From NCBI GenBank assembly GCA_024699055.1, contig JAILQG010000059.1:1-46207 (forward strand): a stretch of DNA of 46,207 nucleotides, read 5' to 3'. Each line of letters opens with the position of its first letter. Positions within the stretch are counted from its first letter, which is position 1. Source of the stretch: Bacteroidales bacterium (GTDB lineage: Bacteria; Bacteroidota; Bacteroidia; Bacteroidales; UBA932). Both the position numbers and the translations under genes were made by a program. Shown piece after piece: positions 36,804-45,374 of this stretch. The notes below the pieces were generated by a model that was not told where the DNA came from, did not search any database, and saw only the letters and a program-made list of their open reading frames with translations.

Positions 36804-39017
36804 ATGAATCCACTATTCTATGCAGTGCCCGCAGCATCGGTGATCGCCCTGTTCTTCGCATGGCTTTTCTATCACCAGATGCGCAAGGAAGACGAGGGTA
36901 CACCCCGTATGAAAGAAATCGCCAAATACGTCCGTGAGGGCGCAATGGCCTATCTCAAGCAGCAATACAAAGTGGTGATCATCGTGTTCGCCATCCTCGC
37001 CGTGTTCTTCGCCGTCCTGGCGTACGGCTTCGGTGTGCAGAACCCGTGGGTGCCCTTCGCCTTCCTCACCGGCGGTTTCTTCAGCGGTCTCGCCGGCTTT
37101 GTCGGCATGCGCACCGCCACCTATGCCTCCGGCCGTACGGCCAACGCCGCCCGTCGCTCGCTCAACTCCGGCCTCAAGGTGGCGTTCCGCAGCGGTGCGG
37201 TCATGGGCCTCACGGTGGTCGGTCTCGGCCTCCTCGATATCGCACTGTGGTACTTCGTCCTGCAGCTCGTATATCCCGCCAGCCTGTCGCAGAACCTCGT
37301 GATCATCACCACCACCATGCTTACCTTCGGCATGGGTGCCAGCACCCAGGCCCTCTTCGCCCGTGTGGGCGGCGGTATCTATACCAAGGCCGCTGACGTG
37401 GGCGCCGACATCGTGGGCAAGGTGGAAAGCGATCTTCCGGAAGACGATCCCCGCAACCCCGCCACCATCGCAGACAACGTCGGCGACAATGTAGGTGACG
37501 TGGCCGGTATGGGCGCCGACCTCTACGAGAGCTACTGCGGCAGTATCCTGTCCACCATGGCACTCGGCGCTTCGGCCTTCTACGCCCTCGGTCCCGAGAT
37601 GCAGACCCGCGCCATTCTCGCCCCCATGCTCATCGCAGCAGTGGGCGTGGTGCTCTCGGTAATCAGCATCTTCACCGTGCGCACCAAGGAAGGCGCCGGC
37701 ATGGGCCAGCTTCTGAAGAGCATGAGCTTCGGCACCAACATGGCGGCCATTCTCAGCGGCGTCGCCACCTTCGGCATCCTGGCCCTGGTGTTCGGTACCT
37801 CCAACAGCGACTGGTGGCACTTCGGTTGCTCGGTCGTGGCAGGTCTGCTGGCCGGCGTCATCATAGGCAAGGCCACCGAATACTACACTTCGCACTCCTA
37901 TAAGCCCACCCAGAAGCTTGCGGAGGCCTCCAAGACCGGCCCTGCAACCGTTATCATCAACGGTGTCGGTCTGGGCATGGTCTCCACTGCCATTCCGGTC
38001 ATCAGCATCGTATTCGCAATCGTGCTTGCATACCTCTTCGCCATCGGCTTCGACGTGAAGCACATGATGACGGCCGCATCCCTGGCCAAGGGGCTCTACG
38101 GTGTGGCGATCGCCGCAGTGGGCATGCTCTCCACCCTGGGCATCACCCTTGCTACCGACGCCTACGGCCCCATAGCCGACAACGCCGGCGGAAACGCCCA
38201 GATGAGCGAGCTCGAGCCTGAAGTGCGCGAACGCACCGATGTCCTCGACGCCCTCGGCAACACCACCGCCGCCACTGGCAAGGGCTTCGCGATCGGCAGC
38301 GCCGCACTCACCGCGCTGGCCCTCCTGGCATCCTACATAGAAGAGATCAAGATAGCCCTCGAGCGCGTGGGCGAACAGGTTGTGGCCGTAGGCGGCAATC
38401 TGATAAAGGCCGCCGATGCCAGCATCCTGGATATCCTGAACAACTTCAACGTGTCGCTCATGAATCCGGCCGTTCTCGCGGGCGTATTCATCGGCGCCAT
38501 GATGGCCTTCCTGTTCTGCGGCCTCACCATGAACGCAGTCGGCCGCGCCGCCTCCAAGATGGTGGTCGAGGTGCGCCGCCAGTTCCGTGAAATCAAGGGT
38601 ATCCTCACCGGCGAAGGCACTCCCGATTACAAGCGTTGCGTGGAAATCTCCACCAGGGCAGCACAGCACGAGATGCTCGGTCCCGCCCTTCTGGCCATCA
38701 TAGTTCCCGTCCTTGTGGGCATAGTCCTCGGCGTCGCCGGCGTGCTTGGCCTGCTTATCGGCGGCCTGGGCGCAGGCTTCGTGCTTGCCGTGTTCATGTC
38801 CAATTCGGGCGGAGCGTGGGATAACGCAAAGAAATATGTGGAAGAAGGCAACTTCGGGGGCAAGAATTCCGAATGCCACCATGCCACCGTCGTGGGTGAC
38901 ACGGTCGGCGACCCGTTCAAAGATACTTCAGGTCCGTCCCTCAACATACTCATCAAGCTCATGAGCATGGTGAGTATAGTAATGGCAGGCCTCACAGTCG
39001 GATTCCATCTGCTATAA
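36804..39017 (+). CDS. hppA: Membrane ion-pumping pyrophosphatase (K+-dependent type by motif)
   Basis: 737 aa: DVGADIVGKVESDLPEDDPRNPATIADNVGDNVGDVAGMGADLYESY; GNTTAATGKGFAIGSAALTALAL (Ala rather than Lys at the K+-dependence position). Confidence 0.96.
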   Translation: MNPLFYAVPAASVIALFFAWLFYHQMRKEDEGTPRMKEIAKYVREGAMAYLKQQYKVVIIVFAILAVFFAVLAYGFGVQNPWVPFAFLTGGFFSGLAGFVGMRTATYASGRTANAARRSLNSGLKVAFRSGAVMGLTVVGLGLLDIALWYFVLQLVYPASLSQNLVIITTTMLTFGMGASTQALFARVGGGIYTKAADVGADIVGKVESDLPEDDPRNPATIADNVGDNVGDVAGMGADLYESYCGSILSTMALGASAFYALGPEMQTRAILAPMLIAAVGVVLSVISIFTVRTKEGAGMGQLLKSMSFGTNMAAILSGVATFGILALVFGTSNSDWWHFGCSVVAGLLAGVIIGKATEYYTSHSYKPTQKLAEASKTGPATVIINGVGLGMVSTAIPVISIVFAIVLAYLFAIGFDVKHMMTAASLAKGLYGVAIAAVGMLSTLGITLATDAYGPIADNAGGNAQMSELEPEVRERTDVLDALGNTTAATGKGFAIGSAALTALALLASYIEEIKIALERVGEQVVAVGGNLIKAADASILDILNNFNVSLMNPAVLAGVFIGAMMAFLFCGLTMNAVGRAASKMVVEVRRQFREIKGILTGEGTPDYKRCVEISTRAAQHEMLGPALLAIIVPVLVGIVLGVAGVLGLLIGGLGAGFVLAVFMSNSGGAWDNAKKYVEEGNFGGKNSECHHATVVGDTVGDPFKDTSGPSLNILIKLMSMVSIVMAGLTVGFHLL

Positions 39018-39022
39018 ACGAT

Positions 39023-40957
39023 ATGAAACATTTTACACTTCCTGAGGACGGGGGCCTCATCCTTAACAATCTCCCGGACGATCTCCTTCACAGCTTCGAC
39101 CGCCTTTATACGGTAGTAAGCCGCGATCCGCTTGAAGGCAGCGAAAAAGTTGCAGACGAGGTAATCGGGGCTATCCGTGCCCACGAAAAGTCGGGGGAGA
39201 AGCGCCTCTTCCGTCTCGGTCTCAGCACCGGTTCCAGCCCTGTGATGCTCTACGAAGAACTCACCCGTCGCAATGCGGCCGGAGAAGTGTCCTTCAGGAA
39301 TGTGGAGATTTATTCGATAGACGAGTATTATCCTTCGGTCCCAGGGAGTTACCAGAGCCGCAACGCAAAGCTTTACGAGGCGCTGCTCAACCATATTGAC
39401 ATCCTGCCGGAAAACATCCATATACCCGACGGTACCGTCCCCCACGAAAAGGTGAGTGAATTCTGCTCCGCCTTCGATGCTGCCGCACGCGGTCTCGACC
39501 TTCTGGTCATAGGTATTGGTGAGCAGGGGCAGGTCGGCTTCAACGAACCCGGCGCCGCCGAGCAGAGCCGCACCCGCACCGTGCTCCTGTCATATCTCAA
39601 CCGCAAGCGTCAGGCAAGCAATTATTTCGGCCACGACCTGTCAATCACCCCCAAGGAGGCCATTACAATGGGCCTCAGCACCATGCTCAGCGCCAAGAAG
39701 GTCATCCTGCTGGCCTGGGGTGAAGGCAAGGCCGAAGTGGTGAGCAAGGTCGCCGAGGGGAAAGTGACTTCGGATGTCCCCGCCAGCTTCTTCCAGGGTC
39801 ACCCCGATGTCAAGCTGTATGTCGATGACGTGGCCGCCGGCAACCTTACCCGTTTCGTCGCCCCGTGGCTCATCGGTCCTTGCGACTGGACACCCAAGTT
39901 CTGCCGCAAGGCCGTTATCTGGCTGTGCCGCAAGGTCGGGAAGCCCATACTCAAGCTCACCCGCCAGGACTATCTCCAGAACTCCCTTGAAGGTCTCCTG
40001 GAATCCGTAGGCAGCTACAACAAGTTGAATATAGACGTTTTCAACGACCTCCAGCATACCATTTCCGGGTGGCCCGGCGGCAAACCCAACGCCGACGACA
40101 CCTATCGTCCCGTCAAGAGCAGTCCCTTCCCGAAAACGGTGCTGGTCTTCTCTCCGCACCCCGACGACGATGTCATCAGCATGGGCGGTACGCTCATCCG
40201 GCTGCAGCATCAGGGTCACAACGTGCATGTCGCCTACGAGACTTCAGGTGACGTGGCCGTCCACGACAGCGTGGTGATGCAGCACATCGACGCCGCCTAC
40301 CAGCTCGGCTACGGCGACAGGCGCGAAGAGGTGCGTAAGATCATCGAAAGCAAGAGACCCGGTGAGCCCGAACCCCGTAAGCTGCTGGATATCAAGGCTG
40401 CAATCCGCAGAAGCGAAGCCCGCGGCGCCGACCATTCCTTTGGCATGGACGATGACCACATCCACTTCCTCAACCTGCCCTTCTACGAGAGCGGCGGCGT
40501 GAAGAAGAACCCCTGCAGCCAGATCGACGTCGATATCATCAAAAAGCTCATGAGCGAGCTCAAGCCCGACCAGATCTACATGGCCGGCGACCTGGCTGAT
40601 CCCCACGGCACCCACCGCGTATGCACCGAGGCTGCCCTCGAGGCTTTCACCCAGCTTGCCGAGGAAGGTGCTTCCTGGACTGAAGGCTGCTATATCTGGC
40701 TCTACCGCGGCGCTTGGATGGAGTGGGAGCTCGACCGCGTCGATATGGCCGTTCCCCTCAGCCCCGACGAAGTGCTGGAGAAACGCCATGCCATCTACAG
40801 GCATCTTTCCCAGAAAGACATAGTCCCGTTCCCCGGCGAAGATCCGCGCGAGTTCTGGCAGAGGGCCGAAGACCGCACCCAGACCACCGCACGTCAGTAT
40901 GACGATTTGGGAATGGCTGAATATCAGGCAATTGAAGTGTTCTTAAGATTGAAATAG
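39023..40957 (+). CDS. NagB-like domain fused to PIG-L/LmbE-type deacetylase domain
   Basis: 644 aa: N-terminal sugar-phosphate isomerase fold (LGLSTGSSPVMLYEEL, YSIDEYYP, GIGEQGQVGFNEPG); C-terminal VFSPHPDDDVISMGGTL and DPHGTHRVC (PIG-L). Confidence 0.92.
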   Translation: MKHFTLPEDGGLILNNLPDDLLHSFDRLYTVVSRDPLEGSEKVADEVIGAIRAHEKSGEKRLFRLGLSTGSSPVMLYEELTRRNAAGEVSFRNVEIYSIDEYYPSVPGSYQSRNAKLYEALLNHIDILPENIHIPDGTVPHEKVSEFCSAFDAAARGLDLLVIGIGEQGQVGFNEPGAAEQSRTRTVLLSYLNRKRQASNYFGHDLSITPKEAITMGLSTMLSAKKVILLAWGEGKAEVVSKVAEGKVTSDVPASFFQGHPDVKLYVDDVAAGNLTRFVAPWLIGPCDWTPKFCRKAVIWLCRKVGKPILKLTRQDYLQNSLEGLLESVGSYNKLNIDVFNDLQHTISGWPGGKPNADDTYRPVKSSPFPKTVLVFSPHPDDDVISMGGTLIRLQHQGHNVHVAYETSGDVAVHDSVVMQHIDAAYQLGYGDRREEVRKIIESKRPGEPEPRKLLDIKAAIRRSEARGADHSFGMDDDHIHFLNLPFYESGGVKKNPCSQIDVDIIKKLMSELKPDQIYMAGDLADPHGTHRVCTEAALEAFTQLAEEGASWTEGCYIWLYRGAWMEWELDRVDMAVPLSPDEVLEKRHAIYRHLSQKDIVPFPGEDPREFWQRAEDRTQTTARQYDDLGMAEYQAIEVFLRLK

Positions 40958-40959
40958 AA

Positions 40960-41754
40960 ATGAGAGTAATCATCCGCGATTCCTATTCCGACGGCTCCAT
41001 CTGGGCCGCGCATTACATTGCAGACCGCATCCGCGAAAAGGCGGCGCGCACCGACGAACCCTTCGTGCTGGGTCTCCCCACCGGTTCAACCCCCATAGGC
41101 ACCTATGACGAGCTTGCGCGCATGTACGCCGCGGGCGAGATCTCTTTCAAGAACGTCATCTCCTTCAACATGGACGAGTATGTAGGCCTTCCCGAAAGCC
41201 ATCCCGAAAGCTACCACTCCTTCATGTTCAAGAACCTGTTCTCGCGCATAGACGAGCCCAGGGAGAACATCCATATCCTCAACGGCAACGCCCCCGACCT
41301 TCAGGCTGAGTGCATGGCCTATGAGAGGGCCATCGTGGAAGCCGGCGGCATCGACCTCTTCCTCGGCGGCATCGGCGAAGACGGGCATATCGCCTTCAAC
41401 GAACCCTTCTCGTCCATCTACAGCCGCACACGCGTCGTCACCCTGACCGACGACACCATCCGCGTGAATTCCCGTTTCTTCGGCGGCGACGAGTCGCTCG
41501 TACCCAGGCAGGCCATGTCGGTAGGCGTGGCCACGGTGCTCTCCGCAAAGGAAGTGGTGATCCTCGCCTTCGGTCCCAAAAAGGCCCGCGCCATCCGTGA
41601 CGCCATCGAAGGGGGAGTGTCCCACACCAACACCGTGTCGGCGCTTCAGCTCCACCAGTTCGGTACCATCGTTATGGACGAACTTGCTGCAGGTGAACTG
41701 AAAGTCAACAGTTACAACTATTTCAAGGCTGTGGAGGCGGCAGAGAACCGCTAA
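40960..41754 (+). CDS. nagB: Glucosamine-6-phosphate deaminase
   Basis: 264 aa: LGLPTGSTPIGTYDEL, FNMDEYVGL, GGIGEDGHIAFNEPFSS. Confidence 0.97.
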   Translation: MRVIIRDSYSDGSIWAAHYIADRIREKAARTDEPFVLGLPTGSTPIGTYDELARMYAAGEISFKNVISFNMDEYVGLPESHPESYHSFMFKNLFSRIDEPRENIHILNGNAPDLQAECMAYERAIVEAGGIDLFLGGIGEDGHIAFNEPFSSIYSRTRVVTLTDDTIRVNSRFFGGDESLVPRQAMSVGVATVLSAKEVVILAFGPKKARAIRDAIEGGVSHTNTVSALQLHQFGTIVMDELAAGELKVNSYNYFKAVEAAENR

Positions 41755-42614
41755 AGACACTGCCGGTAGACGGAACCTCTCAACAGGGTGCGCAGTTCTT
41801 CGGGACTTGCGCACCTTTGCTGTTCTTCTGGGCTGATGACCGGGCCGATTGCCAGCCTGATTGTCTTTCCGGATTTGTTCGTAACCTCCCATGGGAAGCG
41901 CAACAGCCGCACCTTCCATCCGAAGAGAGTGCCCAGATTGTAGTAAAAGTCGGAGTTTCCGTCGAAGAAACGGATTGGAACTACCGGCACGCCGGCCTTT
42001 GAGATGAACTTTATTATGGACATCTGCCAGTCGCGGTCGCGTACGCGCGGCTCAGTGTAGGTGCTGCCGTCCGGCATTGTAACCACGGGCCCCGGGCCTG
42101 GGATTTTGTCGGAAACCGCACCGGAGGGAAAGAGCCCGAGGGGGTGACCGCTCCTGACATGCTCCATGGCGGCTCGGATCCCGCTGATGCTTTCAGAGGT
42201 GGGCGCGGTGCGTGTCTCCCCGGTAGGGGTTACGGAGATGAAGTTGTCTTCCAGCACTTTGATGCGCATCAGCACCTTGTTCACGATCAGTTTGTAGTCG
42301 GGATACATCTTTGCGAGATAATCCACGAGAATAATGCCGTCGATACTGCCCATGGGATGGTTGCTGATTGTAATGAATGAGCCCGACCCGAGGCTTCTGA
42401 GGTGTTCGCCGCCTGTGACTGTGTAGTTCACGCCTATTCTCTTGAGGAAAGCGTCGGATGCCTCCGGGCCCTTCTTCCCTTCGGTGGCCCTGTACACCTC
42501 TTCCAGCCTGGTAACGCCTGTAACGCGGAGGAGCATCCTGGCAAAGGCGTTACCGGCCTTCCCGCGGAAGACTGGAGATGCCTGTTCGAGTTCTGAAAGG
42601 GGAAGCAGCGGCAT
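41751..42614 (-). CDS. Lysophospholipid acyltransferase family protein
   Basis: 287 aa: GSFITISNHPMGSIDGIILVDYL (NHPxGxxD acyltransferase motif), LGLFPSGAVSDK. Confidence 0.85.
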   Translation of the reverse strand: MPLLPLSELEQASPVFRGKAGNAFARMLLRVTGVTRLEEVYRATEGKKGPEASDAFLKRIGVNYTVTGGEHLRSLGSGSFITISNHPMGSIDGIILVDYLAKMYPDYKLIVNKVLMRIKVLEDNFISVTPTGETRTAPTSESISGIRAAMEHVRSGHPLGLFPSGAVSDKIPGPGPVVTMPDGSTYTEPRVRDRDWQMSIIKFISKAGVPVVPIRFFDGNSDFYYNLGTLFGWKVRLLRFPWEVTNKSGKTIRLAIGPVISPEEQQRCASPEELRTLLRGSVYRQCL

Positions 42615-43318
42615 CAGTTACCCTCTTTAGGAGGATCCTGCCTGGCGTAGTACCTGATGTCCTGAATCCAGTTCACTGCGACTATTGCGGCCAGGATCGC
42701 GGTTACGCCGCCGGCAATATAGTCGAACAAAGTGAAGGTATAGGTGATGCCGAGAATCGTGATGTCGCCTGTATACTCCCGTATCGGCTTGATGCAGATG
42801 AAGAGCAGGCAGATTACTATCATTATGAGCCTGAACTCCGTGGGCCCCATTTTGGCATAGGTGAGATTGAATTCGCTCCTGAGGTGCACGTTCATGTTCT
42901 GGTTGACGGTGAGAATTAGATAGAATACCAGGGCTCCGAGAGCTATGTGCAGATGCACCCAGGGGGAGAGGCCTACCCCCACGAACATGAGAAGTTCGTT
43001 GATCATGTCCATGGTATGGTCGATGTAATAGCCGTAGACCGGCCTCTGCGCATTGCGTACGCGTGCGATGGTGCCGTCCAGCGAATCGCCGAACCAGTTG
43101 AGCACAAAGCCGCCGATGGCGAGCCACAGCCAGCCCACTCCGAGGTTGGACAGAATGAACCCCGCCGCCGTCATAATCGAACCGGCAAGGCCCACCCCCG
43201 TCATTACGTCGGAAGTCACCCATGAGGGCATCCTTTCCGCCAGCCATACGAGGAGTTTCTTTTCCCCCGCGGCCAGGACGGAAGTCTGTATTCTTTGTGC
43301 CTGCCTGATTTCTGCCAT
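42614..43318 (-). CDS. CDP-alcohol phosphatidyltransferase family protein
   Basis: DSLDGTIARVRNAQRPVYGYYIDHTMDM fits the CDP-alcohol PT signature DG-x2-AR-x8-G-x3-D-x3-D. Likely start MAEIRQ at 43318. Confidence 0.92.
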   Translation of the reverse strand: MAEIRQAQRIQTSVLAAGEKKLLVWLAERMPSWVTSDVMTGVGLAGSIMTAAGFILSNLGVGWLWLAIGGFVLNWFGDSLDGTIARVRNAQRPVYGYYIDHTMDMINELLMFVGVGLSPWVHLHIALGALVFYLILTVNQNMNVHLRSEFNLTYAKMGPTEFRLIMIVICLLFICIKPIREYTGDITILGITYTFTLFDYIAGGVTAILAAIVAVNWIQDIRYYARQDPPKEGN

Positions 43319-43335
43319 TTCAAGAGTATCTCCAG

Positions 43336-43343
43336 CAAATATA
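43336..43343 (-). promoter_or_regulatory. -7 box TATATTTG for CDP-alcohol phosphatidyltransferase gene
   Basis: Reverse complement of caaatata, 17 nt from the ATG at 43316-43318. Confidence 0.55.
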
Positions 43344-43363
43344 ATAATTTTGGCGGAAAACAT

Positions 43364-44917
43364 CTATATAATCCGCCGGTCGAGGAAACGGTAACTTGCG
43401 GCTTCGGAGAGATGCGCAGGGCTTATGTCCGTGGCCCCTTCGAGGTCGGCGATGGTGCGGGCCACCTTGATGATGCGCGAAAACGACCTTGCAGATAGCC
43501 CCATACGTTCTATCAATTTCTCCAGCAGGTCTTTGCATTCGTCGTCAAGATGGCAGAAACGCTCGATCGCCCGGCTGTCCATCTCGGCGTTCGTGTGTAT
43601 GCCTGCATCGCGGAAGCGGGACTTCTGCCTCTCCCGGGCCTTCGCCACCCTCTCCGCCACGGCGGCGCTGGATTCTCCCTTCACTCTGTTCACCAGTTTG
43701 CGGGTATTCACGCTTTTTAAATACAGCTGTATATCTATCCTGTCCATTATGGGGCCTGACAGTCGGGAGAGGTAGCCCTGCCGCTGGCCTGCCGTGCACG
43801 TGCATTTGTCGCCCTCCCCATAATAGCCGCAGGGACAGGGATTGCTGGCCGCGACCAGCATGAAAGAAGCCGGATAGACTATCTTCGACCGGAGTCTCGA
43901 GATGCTCACCGTGCGGTCTTCGATCGGCCCGCGCAGGGCCTCAATGACGCTTTTCGGCGCCTGCACCATCTCGTCGAGAAAAAGGATGCCGTTGTGGGCG
44001 AGCGAGACCTCCCCGGGGAGTATGTTGTCGCCGTTGCCGCCCCCCAGGATTGCGGCCAGTGACGCGCTGTAATGGGGGGCGCGGAAGGGACGCTGCCTTA
44101 CCATCCCCGGAGCCCGTCCCTTCCCGGCTATGGAGTATATCTTGCTGGTGACCAGCGACTCCTCCATGGTCATTGGCGGAAGTATCCCGGCCAGGGCCTT
44201 TGCAAGCGAACTCTTGCCGCTCCCCGGAGGGCCTATCATTATCATGTTGTGTCCGCCCGCGACTGCAATCTCCGCCCCGCGTTTGGCTCCCTCCTGGCCG
44301 ATTATCTCCGAGAAATCCATATAACCGCTTTCCAACGCGCCGTTTTTGATTCCGGCCATGTACTCCCTGTACGCGCCGCTGTTCCAGATGAGCAGGTCAT
44401 CCGCCGGCTCTTTCTCCTCCAGGATACGGAGCACGTCCGGGATGCTGCGCACCCCGTAGATGAGCGTCTGCCTGTATTCTATCGCTTCCATCGCCGAGCG
44501 CTCCGGCAGTATGCAGCCCGCAAAACCGCGGCTCACGGCCAGTTCGGCGTAGGGGAGTGCGCCGGGGACCTCCCTCACCGAGCCGTCCAGCCCCAGTTCC
44601 CCCATAATCAGATACTTGTCGAGCCTTGGCATGGTGCGCTGTCCCGAGGCGGCGATTATGCCCAGCGCGATGGGCAGGTCGTAGCCGCTGCCGTTCTTGT
44701 GCAGGTCGGCCGGCGCCAGGTTGATGACTATCTTTTTCCCGGGGATATGGAAACCCAGCGACTGCAGCGCGGTTATGGTCCGGAGCAAACTCTCCTTCAC
44801 TGCCACGTCCGCCAGTCCCACCAGGTGGATGCCTATCCCCATCGTAATGTCCACTTCCACCGTAACGGGTACGGCGTCGATTCCTATCGTCTTGGCACCG
44901 ATGATGTTGATTAACAT
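43364..44917 (-). CDS. YifB family Mg-chelatase-like AAA ATPase (ComM homologue)
   Basis: MLINIIGAKTIGIDAVPVTVEVDITMGIGIHLVGLADVAVKES; IGPPGSGKSSLAKALAGILP; FRAPHYSAS. ATG at 44915-44917. Confidence 0.95.
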   Translation of the reverse strand: MLINIIGAKTIGIDAVPVTVEVDITMGIGIHLVGLADVAVKESLLRTITALQSLGFHIPGKKIVINLAPADLHKNGSGYDLPIALGIIAASGQRTMPRLDKYLIMGELGLDGSVREVPGALPYAELAVSRGFAGCILPERSAMEAIEYRQTLIYGVRSIPDVLRILEEKEPADDLLIWNSGAYREYMAGIKNGALESGYMDFSEIIGQEGAKRGAEIAVAGGHNMIMIGPPGSGKSSLAKALAGILPPMTMEESLVTSKIYSIAGKGRAPGMVRQRPFRAPHYSASLAAILGGGNGDNILPGEVSLAHNGILFLDEMVQAPKSVIEALRGPIEDRTVSISRLRSKIVYPASFMLVAASNPCPCGYYGEGDKCTCTAGQRQGYLSRLSGPIMDRIDIQLYLKSVNTRKLVNRVKGESSAAVAERVAKARERQKSRFRDAGIHTNAEMDSRAIERFCHLDDECKDLLEKLIERMGLSARSFSRIIKVARTIADLEGATDISPAHLSEAASYRFLDRRII

Positions 44918-44931
44918 GTCCTTTAATTTTA

Positions 44932-44939
44932 TAACTTTG
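44932..44939 (+). promoter_or_regulatory. -7 box TAACTTTG for tsaE
   Basis: 9 nt upstream of ATG 44949. Confidence 0.55.
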
Positions 44940-44948
44940 TCCGTCGTA

Positions 44949-45374
44949 ATGAAAAACCAGATTCTGATAAACAGCCTTTCGGAAATCGACACCGCCGCAA
45001 AGCAGTTCCTTTCCGAGCTCGGCGACTCCCGCGTGGTGGCATTTTACGGCTCCATGGGAGCCGGCAAGACCACTTTCATTACCGCGCTCTGCAAGGCCCT
45101 GGGCGTGAGGGACGACGCCGTGAGCTCGCCCACCTTCGCCATAGTCAACGAATACCGCAGTTCTTCCGGAGAGAGCATCTTCCATTTTGATTTCTACCGC
45201 ATCGAGCGCATTTCCGAGGCCCTCGACATAGGGTTCTACGACTATATCGACTCCGGTTGCCTCTGTCTCATGGAGTGGCCGGAAAATATTGAGGACCTGC
45301 TTCCCGAAGACTGCCTGCGCGTGCACATCGACGTCCTTCCCGAAGGCGGAAGAGTGCTCAGTTGGGAGAAGTGA
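44949..45374 (+). CDS. tsaE: tRNA (adenosine(37)-N6)-threonylcarbamoyltransferase complex ATPase TsaE
   Basis: YGSMGAGKTTFITALCKALGV, SSPTFAIVNEY, FHFDFYRI, MEWPENI. The tracked start at 44697 is inside yifB. Confidence 0.95.
   Translation: MKNQILINSLSEIDTAAKQFLSELGDSRVVAFYGSMGAGKTTFITALCKALGVRDDAVSSPTFAIVNEYRSSSGESIFHFDFYRIERISEALDIGFYDYIDSGCLCLMEWPENIEDLLPEDCLRVHIDVLPEGGRVLSWEK

Noticed and set aside
36813-38882. 689-aa minus-strand ORF antisense to hppA
   Set aside because: His/Gly/Asp/Ala-rich shadow translation opposite a clear hppA; GC-rich codon usage leaves the antisense frame open.
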